Positions 1 to 10,310 of a stretch of 64,000 nucleotides of DNA are shown here, piece by piece. A program made the position numbers and the translations under genes. Location of the stretch: contig NZ_FOLH01000007.1 in NCBI RefSeq assembly GCF_900112235.1, positions 1-64,000 of the forward strand, written 5' to 3'. Each line of letters starts with the position of its first letter. Positions within the stretch are counted from its first letter, which is position 1. This stretch comes from Marinospirillum celere (GTDB taxonomy: Bacteria > Pseudomonadota > Gammaproteobacteria > Pseudomonadales > Halomonadaceae). The notes beneath the pieces are model-generated. The model saw only the letters and a program-made list of their open reading frames with translations. It did not search any database and was not told the origin of the DNA.

Positions 1-42
1 GCATTGAGCTAACCGGTACTAATGACCCGTGAGGCTTGACCA
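1..42 (+). rRNA. rrl: 23S ribosomal RNA, 3' end only
   Basis: The first 40 bases match the conserved 3' terminus of bacterial 23S rRNA (GAGCTAACCGGTACTAATGA followed by a CCGTGAGGCTTGACC ending). The rest of the gene lies upstream of the window. About 140 nt of spacer separate it from the 5S gene and I see no tRNA in that spacer. The exact mature end is uncertain by a few bases. Confidence 0.93.
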
Positions 43-184
43 TATAACACCCAAACGGTTTTAAGCGGTACTGAAACGACGTAAACCGGATACGAAACAG
101 ATGATGCTTTGACGAAGCGAACGAGATTGCTTGCCCCTTTTTAGGCTGTTGGCCTTAGTAACACCGCCAGCAACCAACCAGTTA

Positions 185-303
185 CGCCTGACGACAATAG
201 CGAGTGGGAACCACCTGATCCCTTGCCGAACTCAGCAGTGAAACCGCTCAGCGCCGATGATAGTGTGGGGCTTCCCCATGTGAAAGTAGGTCATCGTCAG
301 GCA
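185..303 (+). rRNA. rrf: 5S ribosomal RNA
   Basis: About 119 nt with the terminal helix GCCTGACGA (186-194) pairing with TCGTCAGGC (294-302), and the conserved internal blocks CCGAACTCAG and AGTGTGGGG. It is the last gene of the rRNA operon; a terminator follows 11 nt later. The ends were set from the terminal helix. Confidence 0.95.
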
Positions 304-313
304 CTTATTAAAG

Positions 314-346
314 AAAAACCCCCAGCTCAAAGCTGGGGGTTTTTTT
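314..346 (+). terminator. Rho-independent terminator of the rRNA operon
   Basis: A perfect 9-bp stem CCCCCAGCT / AGCTGGGGG with a CAA loop is followed by seven T and preceded by five A. It closes the rrn operon and separates it from birA. The A-run upstream could let it work on the other strand too, though no minus-strand gene is nearby. Confidence 0.95.
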
Positions 347-412
347 ATGCCTGTTGATTAGGTTACAAGTTCACTGGAAAAAGCTACACTTGCGGCTTGC
401 TAGGGAGTTTTC

Positions 413-1396
413 ATGAACCTTTATCCATTAATCAAGCTATTAAGTGACGGCAAGCCTCATACCGGTACTGAATTAGGTGATCAGTTAGCGATCAGTCGTA
501 CAGCAGTGTGGAAACAAATCCAAAAGCTTCCTGAGTTGGGTCTTGAGTACACCACAGACAAGCAATTAGGTTACTGCCTTCTTGAGCCTTTGGATTTGCT
601 TGATGCGACAGCTTTGGCAGAGCAGATTAAGTCCCTCGACTCCTTTCATGATGCCAAGCTAGAAACCCTTCCTTTGGTCGGTTCAACTAATACCCACCTG
701 CTCGATTTTGCCAATGCAGGACAAAATATCCACAAGCATTTTGTGACCGCTGAAATGCAGGTGCAAGGTAAAGGGCGTAGAGGGCGCCAGTGGATGAGTC
801 CTTTTGCCTCCTCTCTGAGCTCTACACTAGGTTGGCACTTTGATGGCTCGGCCCAAAAGCTTCAAGGTTTAAGTCTTGCCATAGGTGTTGCCCTCTGCCG
901 ATGTTTACAGAAATATGGTTTTCCTGGAACAGGCCTGAAATGGCCCAATGATGTCTATCTCAATGGCAGTAAGTTGGGAGGAATACTCATTGAAATTACC
1001 GGTGACCTGGCAGGCCCCTGTATTCTTGTTGTAGGCTATGGCGTTAATTTTAGCCGTCCCCCTACATTTGATGCTTCCTTGATTGATCAAAGCTTCACCT
1101 TCCTTAGTGATCATACTGAAAAGCTGCCTTCACGAAATCAGTTGGTCGCTGACCTTTTTATTGAGGTTGCCAGGGTGCTGGAAAGTTATGCAATAACTGG
1201 CTTTCAGCCTCATGTGGAAGCTTGGAATCAGCTGCATATTTGGAAGGGTAAAAAGGTTCATTTGATCTCCGCATCGGGTCAGGAAGAAGTGCTTTTGGGT
1301 GATGTTAACCCGCTGGGTGAGCTGAATGTACAAGCTGCTGATGGCAGCTGGCGTTCTATTAACTCCGGTGAAATCAGTTTGAGGTTATCTGAGTGA
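413..1396 (+). CDS. birA: Bifunctional biotin-[acetyl-CoA-carboxylase] ligase / biotin operon repressor BirA
   Basis: It makes biotinyl-5'-AMP and transfers biotin to the carrier protein of acetyl-CoA carboxylase. The 327 residues include an N-terminal winged-helix domain (about 1-60, with LAISRTAVWKQIQKL), so this is the repressor-type BirA and not a ligase-only form. The catalytic domain carries the biotinyl-adenylate loop GKGRRGRQW (about residues 118-126), then KWPNDVYLNGSKLGGILIE. A small C-terminal SH3-like domain follows. The start has the ribosome site TAGGGAG six bases upstream. The stop overlaps the GTG of coaX by four bases, so the two genes are translationally coupled. No bio operon is in the window. 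Confidence 0.96.
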   Translation: MNLYPLIKLLSDGKPHTGTELGDQLAISRTAVWKQIQKLPELGLEYTTDKQLGYCLLEPLDLLDATALAEQIKSLDSFHDAKLETLPLVGSTNTHLLDFANAGQNIHKHFVTAEMQVQGKGRRGRQWMSPFASSLSSTLGWHFDGSAQKLQGLSLAIGVALCRCLQKYGFPGTGLKWPNDVYLNGSKLGGILIEITGDLAGPCILVVGYGVNFSRPPTFDASLIDQSFTFLSDHTEKLPSRNQLVADLFIEVARVLESYAITGFQPHVEAWNQLHIWKGKKVHLISASGQEEVLLGDVNPLGELNVQAADGSWRSINSGEISLRLSE

Positions 1397-2199
1397 TTCT
1401 TGATCTTGATATTGGCAATACCCTGACCAAATGGCGCCTAAAATGCATTACTTCAAGCCGCATTCTGGATAGAGGTTCCATCTGGACACGCGATCGTTGG
1501 GAAGACTCAGACGAGATACCTGATTTTCGTGATCTTAAATTGATGCGCGTTTCCAACGTGGGCGGCAAGGAGGTTCTGCAGGAGGTAGAGCGACTGGCAA
1601 GGCGCTATCGGGTTCCTCTTCATGTTGCTCGCTCTTCAGAGCGCTTCTCGGGTGTGCGCAATGCCTATCGCCAACCATCAACACTGGGAGTAGACCGTTG
1701 GCTGGGGATTCTAGCTGGCTTTCATGCCGTGGGCGGGTGTTGCGTGGTTGACTGCGGTAGTGCGATCACCATCGATTTTGTCTTGGATGGGGGGCAGCAC
1801 CTAGGTGGTTTTATTGCGCCAGGAATACGGCTAATGAAAGAGAGTCTGAAGCTGGGTACCCGCAATGTCCCTATAGACCCAGATGAGGATCACCAGGGAA
1901 TGACTACACCCGGACGAACGACTCATCAGGCCGTCGGACATGGCATTTATTTGGCAGCAATTGGGCAAATAAATACGGCCTATACTCAAATTCAAATGGA
2001 ACAGAAGCATAAGCTTCCAATTATTTTGACGGGTGGTGATGCTCTGCTAATTTCAGGTGGCTTGGATGTCATCCCTTATTGCTGGCCAGATATGGTCTAC
2101 GCAGGTTTGGAGTTAATGTTTCCAGTGACCTCATCGGAAAAATCCGGACAACTCAGTGGTATGCCTGAAAGGAGTTTTGAAAAAAGACTTGCCGAATAA
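1393..2199 (+). CDS. coaX: Type III pantothenate kinase
   Basis: It phosphorylates pantothenate, the first step of coenzyme A synthesis in the cytosol. The 268-residue protein has the ASKHA-fold signatures of CoaX: DIGNTLTKW at the N-terminus, GVDRWLGILAG near residue 99, the VVDCGSAITIDFV phosphate-binding block and GGFIAPGIRLMKESL. The GTG start lies inside the birA stop, giving a 4-base overlap. CoaX-type kinases replace CoaA in Pseudomonas and relatives, and birA-coaX before the tRNA-secE block is the usual arrangement in that group. CoaX enzymes are generally insensitive to CoA feedback. Confidence 0.94.
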   Translation: MILDLDIGNTLTKWRLKCITSSRILDRGSIWTRDRWEDSDEIPDFRDLKLMRVSNVGGKEVLQEVERLARRYRVPLHVARSSERFSGVRNAYRQPSTLGVDRWLGILAGFHAVGGCCVVDCGSAITIDFVLDGGQHLGGFIAPGIRLMKESLKLGTRNVPIDPDEDHQGMTTPGRTTHQAVGHGIYLAAIGQINTAYTQIQMEQKHKLPIILTGGDALLISGGLDVIPYCWPDMVYAGLELMFPVTSSEKSGQLSGMPERSFEKRLAE

Positions 2200-2252
2200 G
2201 AGCCTAGCTGTTAAAGTTGCCGCCGTTGTTTGGGGAGAGAGAAAATTCTTCC

Positions 2253-2280
2253 TTGACACAGGCATAAATTTGAGTATAAT
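2253..2280 (+). promoter_or_regulatory. Consensus sigma-70 promoter of the tRNA-Tyr-Gly-Thr-Trp cluster
   Basis: TTGACA (2253-2258) and TATAAT (2275-2280) are both perfect hexamers with a 16-bp spacer. They end 13 bases before the mature tRNA-Tyr. The bases after the -10 box are C/G rich (CGCCTCGC), resembling the discriminator of stringently controlled stable-RNA promoters; stringent control is inferred. This is among the strongest promoters visible in the window. Confidence 0.85.
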
Positions 2281-2293
2281 TTATCGCCTCGCT

Positions 2294-2377
<84 letters not shown>

Positions 2378-2392
2378 GTTTTTCCCGGGCAA

Positions 2393-2466
<74 letters not shown>

Positions 2467-2471
2467 AATAA

Positions 2472-2546
2472 GCTCATGTAGCTCAGGGGTAGAGCACACC
2501 CTTGGTAAGGGTGAGGTCGGCGGTTCAAATCCGCCCATGAGCTCCA
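2472..2546 (+). tRNA. thrT: tRNA-Thr (anticodon GGT)
   Basis: 75 nt, acceptor stem GCTCATG / CATGAGC, anticodon GGT at 2504-2506 in a CACCC/GGGTG stem, T-arm CGGTTCAAATCCG and encoded CCA. Only five bases follow tRNA-Gly. In E. coli and Pseudomonas tufB follows thrT; here it does not. Confidence 0.97.
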
Positions 2547-2596
2547 CGATTGAGTTTTGGTCGTGAGCAAGCGTCAAGTTCTTAATGCCAAATTTT

Positions 2597-2672
<76 letters not shown>

Positions 2673-2735
2673 ATCTTCCCCAGGTTGGTTTTGATATTTC
2701 CATACAAAGTGCTGCCGCAAGGAGTTAAATCCCAG

Positions 2736-3104
2736 ATGAAAGCAAAAGCCGAAGCTCAGCCAGCTCGCCTGGATGGTTTTAAATGGGCTCTTGTAGTGTT
2801 GCTGGTTTCAGCAGCAGTGCTGGGAAACATGTATTTTGGTGATCAGCCTCTGCTCTATCGAGTGGCGGGCGTTGTTGTGTTGCTGGCCCTGGCGGCTGGT
2901 GTTTTTGCACAAACAGCCAAGGGGCAAAAGTTTCTGGCCATGGCCCGTGAAGCGCGGACTGAAATACGTAAGGTTATCTGGCCTACACGCCCTGAAACGA
3001 CCCAGACAACTCTGATCGTTCTTGCTGCTGTAGCTATTGTTGCTCTGCTCCTTTGGCTCATTGATTCCTTCTTGAGCTGGATCATCCAAAGCCTGATTTA
3101 CTAG
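2736..3104 (+). CDS. secE: Protein translocase subunit SecE
   Basis: Essential small subunit of the SecYEG inner-membrane channel, stabilising SecY. The 122-residue protein has the three-helix form of gammaproteobacteria: helices near 15-35, 40-60 and 90-115, with the conserved amphipathic segment [18 protein letters not shown] before the last helix. The reading frame is open upstream into the tRNA, but the ATG at 2736 is preferred because AAGGAGTT lies ten bases before it. nusG follows after 10 bp, as in most bacteria. Its partner secY is at 28374. Confidence 0.95.
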   Translation: MKAKAEAQPARLDGFKWALVVLLVSAAVLGNMYFGDQPLLYRVAGVVVLLALAAGVFAQTAKGQKFLAMAREARTEIRKVIWPTRPETTQTTLIVLAAVAIVALLLWLIDSFLSWIIQSLIY

Positions 3105-3114
3105 GAGAAGCATT

Positions 3115-3648
3115 ATGGCTAAGCGCTGGTACGTCGTACACGCCTATTCGGGCTTTGAAAAACAGGTTATGCGCTCACTTCAAGAGCGTGTCAATCTGAA
3201 AGAGATGGAAGATCTCTTTGGTCAGATTCTAGTGCCCACTGAAGAAGTTGTTGAAATGCGTGAAGGGAAAAAGCGCAAAAGTGAGCGTAAATTCTACCCC
3301 GGCTACGTGCTGGTGGAAATGGAAATGAATGATGATAGCTGGCACTTGGTAAAGGAAACGCCCAAGGTTCTGGGCTTTATTGGTGGTACACCAGAAAGGC
3401 CTGCACCCATTACTGAGAAAGAAGCTGATCAGATTCTTCAGCGTGTCCAGGATGGCACAGATAAACCTCGTCCTCGGACCATGTTTGAACCAGGTGAAGT
3501 GGTGCGCGTCCTGGATGGGCCTTTTGCCGATTTTAATGGTGTCGTAGAAGAAGTGAACTACGAAAAGAGCCGCCTGCACGTTTCAGTACTTATTTTTGGG
3601 CGAGCGACACCTGTAGAGCTGGATTTCGGCCAGGTAGAAAAAGATTAA
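3115..3648 (+). CDS. nusG: Transcription termination/antitermination factor NusG
   Basis: It binds elongating RNA polymerase, suppresses pausing, and links the enzyme to Rho or ribosomal S10. The 177 residues hold the N-terminal NGN domain (starting [16 protein letters not shown]) and a C-terminal KOW domain (about 125-177, [19 protein letters not shown]). Length and sequence are typical. It forms a two-gene operon with secE. Confidence 0.97.
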   Translation: MAKRWYVVHAYSGFEKQVMRSLQERVNLKEMEDLFGQILVPTEEVVEMREGKKRKSERKFYPGYVLVEMEMNDDSWHLVKETPKVLGFIGGTPERPAPITEKEADQILQRVQDGTDKPRPRTMFEPGEVVRVLDGPFADFNGVVEEVNYEKSRLHVSVLIFGRATPVELDFGQVEKD

Positions 3649-3679
3649 TTAGGTGCTGGTATTGCCAGCAAATTAAAAC

Positions 3680-3704
3680 GGGGAGCCGCAAGGCGTTGAA
3701 CCCA
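3680..3704 (+). promoter_or_regulatory. Ribosomal protein L1 target in the rplK leader
   Basis: GGG (3681-3683) pairs with CCC (3701-3703), an asymmetric internal loop (A on one side, GTTGAA on the other) follows, then GCC / GGC capped by a GCAA tetraloop. This short helix-loop-helix with purine-rich internal loop is the shape of the known L1 site in 23S rRNA and in L11 operon mRNA, and it lies just before the rplK ribosome site. That L1 represses rplK-rplA here is inferred from E. coli. Confidence 0.65.
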
Positions 3705-3716
3705 CAGGAGTAAATT

Positions 3717-4148
3717 ATGGCTAAGAAAGTACAAGCCTACATCAAGCTTCAAGTTGGAGCTGGTAAGGCGAACCCAAGTCCACCCGTTGGTCCAGCACTG
3801 GGTCAGCACGGTGTGAACATCATGGAATTCTGTAAAGCATTTAATGCTCAAACTCAGGAAATGGAAGCAGGTCTTCCGATTCCTGTGGTTATCACTGTTT
3901 ACAGTGACCGCAGCTTTACTTTTGTCACCAAAACCCCTCCCGCAGCTGTACTGCTGAAGAAAACCCTGGGTCTTAAATCAGGTTCTGCTGAACCCAATAA
4001 GAACAAGGTTGGCAAAATTACACGCGAGCAGCTGGAAGAAATTGCCAAGATGAAAGAGCCAGATCTGACTGCAGCCGATATGGATGCAGCTGTTCGTACG
4101 ATTGCCGGTACTGCGCGCAGTATGGGTATAGACTCGGAGGGTGTGTAA
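3717..4148 (+). CDS. rplK: 50S ribosomal protein L11
   Basis: 143 residues, binds the GTPase-associated region of 23S rRNA with L10 and is needed for RelA activation. The N-terminal [34 protein letters not shown] block and the C-terminal rRNA-binding domain are intact. CAGGAG precedes the ATG. The stop abuts the rplA start with no gap, so the pair is coupled. Confidence 0.97.
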   Translation: MAKKVQAYIKLQVGAGKANPSPPVGPALGQHGVNIMEFCKAFNAQTQEMEAGLPIPVVITVYSDRSFTFVTKTPPAAVLLKKTLGLKSGSAEPNKNKVGKITREQLEEIAKMKEPDLTAADMDAAVRTIAGTARSMGIDSEGV

Positions 4149-4844
4149 ATGGCCAAGCTGACTAAGCGTCAAAAGCAAATTGCTGAAAAAGTTGATTCCA
4201 ACAAGGCTTACACTCTTGAAGAAGCAGTCGAAGTTCTGGCTTCTCTGCCCCCTGTAAAGTTTAAAGAAACGTTTGAGCTGGCAGTTAACCTAGGTGTAGA
4301 TCCACGTAAGTCTGACCAGGTTGTTCGTGGCGCAACTGTCCTGCCTAATGGTACAGGCAAAGATGTACGCGTTGCTGTTTTTGCTCAGGGTGCTGCTGCT
4401 GATGCTGCTAAAGAAGCCGGTGCTGACCTAGTAGGTATGGAAGACCTGGCCGAACAAGTCAAAAAAGGCGTCATGGATTTTGATGTTGTTGTCGCTGCAC
4501 CTGACGCCATGCGTGTTGTTGGTCAACTGGGTCAGATTCTGGGTCCGCGCGGTCTGATGCCTAACCCCAAAGTTGGCACAGTAACACCTGACGTGGCAAC
4601 TGCTGTTAAAAACGCCAAAGCTGGTCAGGTTCGTTTCCGTACTGATAAGAACGGTATTGTTCACGCGGGTATTGGTAAGGTTGATTTTGCTGCAGATGCT
4701 ATCCGTGGCAACGTTGAAGCCCTGCTGTCCGATCTGAAAAAATTGAAGCCATCTTCTTCCAAAGGCGTTTATGTGAAGAAGGTGTCCTTGTCTACCACCA
4801 TGGGTCCAGGCTTGACTGTTGATATTTCAAGCTTGAATCTGTGA
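4149..4844 (+). CDS. rplA: 50S ribosomal protein L1
   Basis: 231 residues forming the L1 stalk at the ribosomal E site and acting as repressor of its own operon. The signature [18 protein letters not shown] is present in the middle of the protein. It starts at the base after the rplK stop, and the likely L1 mRNA target sits upstream of rplK. Confidence 0.97.
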   Translation: MAKLTKRQKQIAEKVDSNKAYTLEEAVEVLASLPPVKFKETFELAVNLGVDPRKSDQVVRGATVLPNGTGKDVRVAVFAQGAAADAAKEAGADLVGMEDLAEQVKKGVMDFDVVVAAPDAMRVVGQLGQILGPRGLMPNPKVGTVTPDVATAVKNAKAGQVRFRTDKNGIVHAGIGKVDFAADAIRGNVEALLSDLKKLKPSSSKGVYVKKVSLSTTMGPGLTVDISSLNL

Positions 4845-4857
4845 GGTTACTTTGCGG

Positions 4858-4880
4858 AGCGGGCTAAGTTTTAGCCCGCT
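4858..4880 (+). other. Perfect hairpin after rplA without T-run
   Basis: AGCGGGCTAA (4858-4867) pairs perfectly with TTAGCCCGCT (4871-4880) around a three-base loop. No T-run follows, so it is not a standard intrinsic terminator. It may protect the rplKA message end or mark an RNA-processing site before the L10 leader; both are guesses. Confidence 0.6.
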
Positions 4881-4893
4881 GACCGTCAAAGAC

Positions 4894-5040
4894 CGTAGGT
4901 GTTTTTGTACTGCAAAAACTTAATTTCCTACGCAGATGGAGGCCGCCAGAATTGTCGGTCCAACCATCATAAACGACTCCGATCTTTCGGAGGGTTGGAA
5001 ACCGTAGAGAGTTGCCAAGCAACTTCTCTCCAAGAGGAGC
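4894..5040 (+). promoter_or_regulatory. L10 operon mRNA leader (L10-L7/L12 autoregulation)
   Basis: This stretch before rplJ is rich in nested pairs: CGTAGG / CCTACG enclosing GTTTTTG / CAAAAAC (4894-4932), CCAACC / GGTTGG enclosing CTCCGA / TCGGAG (about 4960-5000), and AGAGAGTTG / CAACTTCTCT ending near the ribosome site. Place and architecture fit the long rplJ leader that binds the L10-(L12)n complex in other bacteria. The protein contact is inferred, and the exact 5' end is unknown. Confidence 0.65.
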
Positions 5041-5046
5041 AAAAAA

Positions 5047-5547
5047 GTGGCATTAAGTCTGAAAGACAAAAAAGCTATTGTTGCTGATGTCAACAAAGCT
5101 GCCAAAGCTGCTCAGTCCGTAGTTGTTGCCGACTCGCGTGGCGTGACTGTAGGTGCAATGACCGAGCTGCGTAAGCAAGCTCGTGAAGCTCAGGTAGATA
5201 TGCGTGTTGTGCGTAATACCCTGGCTCGTTTTGCTTTTGCAGACACTGCTTATGAAGGTCTGTCTGATCAGTTTGTAGGTCCTACACTGATTGCATTCTC
5301 CATGGATCACCCAGGCGCTGCTGCCCGGTTGTTCAAGGACTTTGCAAAAGATCAGAAAGAATTCGAAGTCAAAGCAATGGCTTACGAGGGTGAGATCATC
5401 CCAGCGAAGGATATCGATCGTCTGGCAAGTCTGCCAACTTACGACGAAGCGATCGCCAAACTGATGGCTACTATGAAAGAAGCCTCGGCTGGCAAGCTGG
5501 TACGTACTCTCGCGGCACTGCGCGACCAGAAACAAGAAGCGGCTTGA
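5047..5547 (+). CDS. rplJ: 50S ribosomal protein L10
   Basis: 166 residues; base of the L7/L12 stalk. The N-terminal rRNA-binding domain has [21 protein letters not shown], and the C-terminal helix binds L7/L12 dimers. The start is GTG ([11 protein letters not shown] follows), with AGAGGAG ten bases upstream. Translation is probably controlled through the structured leader just before it. Confidence 0.97.
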   Translation: MALSLKDKKAIVADVNKAAKAAQSVVVADSRGVTVGAMTELRKQAREAQVDMRVVRNTLARFAFADTAYEGLSDQFVGPTLIAFSMDHPGAAARLFKDFAKDQKEFEVKAMAYEGEIIPAKDIDRLASLPTYDEAIAKLMATMKEASAGKLVRTLAALRDQKQEAA

Positions 5548-5601
5548 TCGCTTCCTTAAATTTCCGAGTAGTTTACTCATTTTAATTTAGGTAGAGCTAA
5601 C

Positions 5602-5973
5602 ATGGCACTTAACAAAGAAGACATCATCAATGCCGTTGCTGAAATGTCAGTAATGGAAGTTGTTGAACTGATTGAAGCAATGGAAGAAAAATTCGGTGTT
5701 AGCGCTGCAGCTGCTGTTGTAGCTGGTGGCGCTGCTGGTGGCGGCGAAGCTGCTGAAGAGCAAACCGAATTTGACGTTGTTCTGGCTTCAGCTGGTGACA
5801 AGAAAGTTAACGTTATCAAAGCCGTTCGTGAAATCACCGGTCTGGGCCTGAAAGAAGCCAAAGGCATGGTTGATGGCGCACCTGCAACGGTTAAAGAAGG
5901 CGCTTCTAAAGAAGACGCTGAAGCTGCAAAAGCGAAGCTTGAAGAAGCCGGTGCTACGGTGGAACTCAAGTAA
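5602..5973 (+). CDS. rplL: 50S ribosomal protein L7/L12
   Basis: 123-residue acidic stalk protein recruiting translational GTPases. It has the N-terminal dimerisation helix (residues about 1-35), an Ala/Gly hinge ([14 protein letters not shown]) and the C-terminal factor-binding domain with [17 protein letters not shown]. It follows rplJ by 54 bp and is separated from rpoB by an attenuator. Confidence 0.98.
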   Translation: MALNKEDIINAVAEMSVMEVVELIEAMEEKFGVSAAAAVVAGGAAGGGEAAEEQTEFDVVLASAGDKKVNVIKAVREITGLGLKEAKGMVDGAPATVKEGASKEDAEAAKAKLEEAGATVELK

Positions 5974-6007
5974 TTTGCTTGGCAGCTTTAGGCTGCGGCA
6001 GTTGAAT

Positions 6008-6038
6008 GGCTGGTGGCGCTTGCGCCCCCGGCCTTTTT
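6008..6038 (+). terminator. Attenuator between rplL and rpoB
   Basis: GGCTGGTGGCGC (6008-6019) pairs with GCGCCCCCGGCC (6022-6033) with one mismatch and one G-T pair, followed by TTTTT. It is a textbook intrinsic terminator inside an operon. In E. coli a partial terminator at this spot lowers rpoBC transcription relative to rplJL, and the same role is inferred here. The 140 bp between it and rpoB may hold an extra promoter, but I see no convincing one. Confidence 0.85.
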
Positions 6039-6177
6039 CTGTTAAAGCCTGCTTTGCTGATTAGATATGACTGCATGTTTCACCTTAACCGGTGCATCGC
6101 AGTTGGGGCGCGCCTCCCCCTTAAGGCGTAGTGACCACTTGCGGTCTGGTTTCTGGTGAACAAGCTGGGGAAAATAG

Positions 6178-9100
6178 ATGGCTTACTCGTACACAGAGAA
6201 AAAACGCATCCGCAAGGATTTCAGTAAACTACCAGTAGTAATGGATGTTCCTTACTTACTGGCCATACAGCTGGATTCCTATCGCCAGTTCCTTCAAGAA
6301 GATAAGGCTGGTGATGCGCGTACTGAAACTGGTTTGCATGCTGCATTTCAGTCCGTGTTTCCTATCGAGAGCTACTCAGGCAATGCAGCGCTTGAGTATG
6401 TAAGCTACCGTCTTGGTACCCCGGCGTTTGACGTCAAGGAGTGTATCCTGCGTGGCGTAACCTATGCTGCTCCCTTGCGCGTCAAGGTGCGCCTGGTTAT
6501 TTACGATAAGGATTCGCCGAACAAGGCAATCAAGGACATCAAAGAACAGGAAGTTTACATGGGCGAAATGCCGCTCATGACAGAAAACGGTACCTTCGTT
6601 ATCAATGGTACTGAAAGGGTTATTGTTTCCCAGTTGCACCGGTCACCTGGTGTTTTCTTTGATCATGACCGGGGTAAAACCCATTCGTCGGGCAAGCTTC
6701 TCTACTCTGCCCGTATTATTCCTTACCGTGGCTCCTGGCTGGATTTTGAATTCGATCCCAAGGATCTCGTATTTGTTCGTATCGACCGTCGTCGGAAGCT
6801 GCCAGCAAGCATTTTGCTTCGTGCGCTTGGCTATACAGCCGAACAGATACTGGAAATGTTTTTTGAAACCAGCACCTTTAATATTGAAAATAATGGTTTT
6901 TCAGTTGACCTGATCCCTTCACGCTTGCGTGGCGAAACCTCGTCTTTTGAAATTACAGATCAAGATGGCAAGGTGATTGTTGAGAAAGATCGCCGCATCA
7001 CCCAAAAGCATATCCGCCAGATTGAAAAAGCGGGTATCAGTCGCTTGGCTGTTCCTGCTGATTACCTCTTTGGTAAGGTTTTGGCGCGGGATATGGTCGA
7101 CCCTTCGACCGGTGAACTGATTGCCGAATGCAACTCTGAGCTGAATGCCGAAGTATTGACGAAGCTGGTTGAAGCCAAGGTCACCAGTTTTGAAACGCTT
7201 TACACTAACGACCTGGATTGCGGTCCCTTCATGTCGGATACCATTAAAGCGGATCCGACCCGTTCGCAGCTTGAAGCTTTGGTTGAAATCTACCGGATGA
7301 TGCGTCCTGGTGAGCCACCCACTAAAGAAGCAGCGGAAAGCCTTTTCCAAAACCTGTTCTTCTCCGAAGATCGCTATGACCTTTCGGTTGTTGGCCGGAT
7401 GAAATTCAACCGCCGCCTGCGCCGTGAAGAAGATACTGGCTCGGCTATTCTTCAGCACGAAGACATTATTGATGTCATGCGTGAGCTGCTGAATATTCGT
7501 AATGGTAAGGGTGATGTGGATGATATTGATCACCTGGGCAACCGCCGTATCCGTTCTGTCGGTGAGATGGCTGAAAACCAATTCCGTGTTGGCCTGGTTC
7601 GTGTTGAGCGCGCAGTAAAAGAGCGCTTGTCTCTGGCTGAAAGTGAAGGCCTGATGCCTCAGGACCTAATTAATGCCAAACCTGTCGCTGCAGCGGTTAA
7701 GGAATTCTTTGGTTCCAGTCAGCTGTCACAGTTTATGGACCAGAACAACCCGCTCTCTGAGGTGACTCACAAGCGTCGTGTTTCTGCGCTCGGCCCGGGT
7801 GGCTTGACGCGTGAGCGTGCCGGCTTTGAAGTACGTGACGTTCATCCAACGCACTATGGTCGTGTCTGCCCAATTGAAACGCCTGAAGGCCCTAACATCG
7901 GTCTGATCAACTCCTTGGCGACCTATGCACGTACCAACTCTTATGGCTTCCTGGAAACACCTTACCGTAAGGTAGTGGATAGCAAGGTAACGGATGAAGT
8001 TGCTTACCTGTCAGCGATTGAAGAAGGCCAGTTTGTTATCGCCCAGGCTTCCGCGAAGCTTAGCGATGACGGTGAATTGATTGATGATCTGGTTCAGGTG
8101 CGTCATAAGGGTGATACCACCTTTGTTACACCTGATCAGGTGACCCTGATGGACGTTTCGCCACGTCAGGTTGTTTCCGTTGCCGCTTCCTTGATTCCTT
8201 TCCTGGAGCATGATGATGCTAACCGCGCCCTAATGGGTTCGAACATGCAGCGTCAGGCAGTACCTACCCTTAAAGCAGATAAACCGCTGGTGGGTACAGG
8301 TATGGAGCGCTTTGTTGCGCGTGACTCAGGTGTTTGTGCTGTTGCTCTGCGCGGCGGTGTTGTTGACTCGGTTGACGCTTCACGAATCGTCGTTCGCATT
8401 AATGAAGGCGAGCTGATAGGTGGTGAGGCAGGTATCGATATTTACAACCTGACCAAGTACACCCGTTCTAACCAGAACACGTGTATTAACCAGCGTCCTA
8501 TCGTTAAGCCCGGTGATCGTGTGACCCGTGGTGATATCCTGGCTGATGGTCCTTCAGTTGATATGGGTGAGCTGGCTCTGGGTCAGAACATGCGTATTGC
8601 TTTTATGCCCTGGAATGGTTTCAACTTTGAGGACTCGATTCTGGTTTCAGAAAGGGTTGTTGAAGAAGACCGTTTCACGACTATTCATATCCAAGAGCTA
8701 ACCTGCGTGGCTCGGGATACCAAGCTGGGCTCAGAAGAGATTACTTCTGATATTCCCAACGTCGGTGAGTCGGCGCTGTCCAAGCTGGATGATTCAGGGA
8801 TTGTTTATATCGGTGCCGAAGTTGGTCCTGGCGACATTCTGGTCGGCAAGGTAACACCTAAGGGCGAAACCCAGTTGACACCCGAAGAGAAGCTCCTGCG
8901 TGCCATCTTTGGTGAGAAGGCTTCTGACGTTAAGGATACGTCACTGCGTGTTTCTACCGGCATGAAGGGTACAGTTATTGATGTCCAGGTCTTTACCCGC
9001 GATGGCGTGGAAAAAGACAAGCGCGCTCTATCCATTGAGCAGATGCAGTTGGACGAGGTTCGCAAAGACCTTAAAGAAGAGTACCGGATTGCTGAAGAAG

Positions 9101-10257
9101 CGACCTTTACGCGTCTTCACAATGCTCTCGAAGGCCAGCCTGTCAACGGTGGTCCTAACCTTTCCAAGAATGAGCGCATTACTGCGGCTTACTTGGAAGA
9201 GCTGCCCAACGTGCAGTGGTTCAAGCTACGCATGCAGGACGAGTCTTTGAATGAGCTTCTTGCCCAAGCCCAGCAGCAGCTGGAAGAGCGCAAGAACATC
9301 ATGGAAGAAAAGTTTGAAGACAAGAAACGTAAGCTGCAGCAAGGCGATGACCTGGCTCCTGGCGTACTCAAAATCGTCAAAGTTTATGTGGCTGTTAAGC
9401 GCCGCATTCAACCCGGTGACAAGATGGCTGGCCGCCACGGTAACAAGGGTGTTATTTCTGCGATCATGCCGGTTGAAGACATGCCTTACAACGAGAAGGG
9501 TATCCCCGTTGATGTGGTACTCAACCCGCTGGGTGTTCCTTCCCGGATGAACGTAGGTCAGGTTCTGGAAACCCACTTGGGTCTGGCAGCCAAGGGTTTG
9601 GGTGAGCGCATTGAAGAAATGCTCTTGGCTGAACGCGAAGCTCAGGTTACTGAAATCCGTAGCTTCCTGGAGCAGGTTTACAACCAGATCGGTGGCAAGA
9701 ACAAGGAAGAACTGGACAGCTTCAGTGATGAAGAAGTCATCGAGTTGGCACACAACCTGAAAAAAGGTGTGCCCATGGCCACAGCCGTCTTTGATGGTGC
9801 CAAAGAGCACGAAGTCAAAGCCATGCTGGAGCTTGCTGGCCTGCCACGTAGTGGTCAAATGGACCTCTATGATGGCCGTACGGGTGACAAATTTGACCGC
9901 CCGGTAACGGTTGGCTACATGTACATGTTGAAGCTGAACCACCTGGTTGATGACAAGATGCACGCCCGTTCCACCGGTTCTTACAGCCTGGTTACCCAGC
10001 AGCCCTTGGGTGGTAAGGCACAGTTCGGTGGTCAGCGCTTTGGTGAGATGGAAGTCTGGGCGCTGGAAGCCTATGGCGCAGCGCACAGCTTGCAGGAAAT
10101 GCTGACGGTTAAATCAGATGATGTGAATGGTCGTACCAAGATGTACAAAAACATCGTGGATGGCAATCACAAGATGGAGCCAGGTATGCCTGAGTCCTTC
10201 AACGTTCTGATTAAAGAAATACGTTCTCTGGCGATCGATATCGACCTGGAATATTAA
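6178..10257 (+). CDS. rpoB: DNA-directed RNA polymerase subunit beta
   Basis: 1359 residues, slightly longer than E. coli RpoB (1342), and forming half of the catalytic cleft of RNA polymerase. The rifampicin region reads [20 protein letters not shown] then [12 protein letters not shown]; the residues usually altered in resistant mutants are wild type. The C-terminal block with [20 protein letters not shown] is intact. It follows the rplL attenuator and precedes rpoC by 98 bp. GGGGAAAATAG lies before the ATG. Confidence 0.98.
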   Translation: MAYSYTEKKRIRKDFSKLPVVMDVPYLLAIQLDSYRQFLQEDKAGDARTETGLHAAFQSVFPIESYSGNAALEYVSYRLGTPAFDVKECILRGVTYAAPLRVKVRLVIYDKDSPNKAIKDIKEQEVYMGEMPLMTENGTFVINGTERVIVSQLHRSPGVFFDHDRGKTHSSGKLLYSARIIPYRGSWLDFEFDPKDLVFVRIDRRRKLPASILLRALGYTAEQILEMFFETSTFNIENNGFSVDLIPSRLRGETSSFEITDQDGKVIVEKDRRITQKHIRQIEKAGISRLAVPADYLFGKVLARDMVDPSTGELIAECNSELNAEVLTKLVEAKVTSFETLYTNDLDCGPFMSDTIKADPTRSQLEALVEIYRMMRPGEPPTKEAAESLFQNLFFSEDRYDLSVVGRMKFNRRLRREEDTGSAILQHEDIIDVMRELLNIRNGKGDVDDIDHLGNRRIRSVGEMAENQFRVGLVRVERAVKERLSLAESEGLMPQDLINAKPVAAAVKEFFGSSQLSQFMDQNNPLSEVTHKRRVSALGPGGLTRERAGFEVRDVHPTHYGRVCPIETPEGPNIGLINSLATYARTNSYGFLETPYRKVVDSKVTDEVAYLSAIEEGQFVIAQASAKLSDDGELIDDLVQVRHKGDTTFVTPDQVTLMDVSPRQVVSVAASLIPFLEHDDANRALMGSNMQRQAVPTLKADKPLVGTGMERFVARDSGVCAVALRGGVVDSVDASRIVVRINEGELIGGEAGIDIYNLTKYTRSNQNTCINQRPIVKPGDRVTRGDILADGPSVDMGELALGQNMRIAFMPWNGFNFEDSILVSERVVEEDRFTTIHIQELTCVARDTKLGSEEITSDIPNVGESALSKLDDSGIVYIGAEVGPGDILVGKVTPKGETQLTPEEKLLRAIFGEKASDVKDTSLRVSTGMKGTVIDVQVFTRDGVEKDKRALSIEQMQLDEVRKDLKEEYRIAEEATFTRLHNALEGQPVNGGPNLSKNERITAAYLEELPNVQWFKLRMQDESLNELLAQAQQQLEERKNIMEEKFEDKKRKLQQGDDLAPGVLKIVKVYVAVKRRIQPGDKMAGRHGNKGVISAIMPVEDMPYNEKGIPVDVVLNPLGVPSRMNVGQVLETHLGLAAKGLGERIEEMLLAEREAQVTEIRSFLEQVYNQIGGKNKEELDSFSDEEVIELAHNLKKGVPMATAVFDGAKEHEVKAMLELAGLPRSGQMDLYDGRTGDKFDRPVTVGYMYMLKLNHLVDDKMHARSTGSYSLVTQQPLGGKAQFGGQRFGEMEVWALEAYGAAHSLQEMLTVKSDDVNGRTKMYKNIVDGNHKMEPGMPESFNVLIKEIRSLAIDIDLEY

Positions 10258-10310
10258 TACCCCAGGCAGATATGCGGGGAACCCCCATGCGGGGCTAGAG
10301 TAGAAAGTGC

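Noticed and set aside
7700-7830. Possible rifampicin-resistance change in rpoB or streptomycin-resistance change in rpsL.
   Set aside because: Both regions read as wild type by comparison with E. coli residues.
9226-10086. Long open frame of 286 codons on the minus strand inside rpoB, and a similar one (350 codons) inside fusA at 16749-17801.
   Set aside because: They lie entirely within strongly conserved genes, have no ribosome sites or family resemblance, and arise from the codon bias of the real genes.
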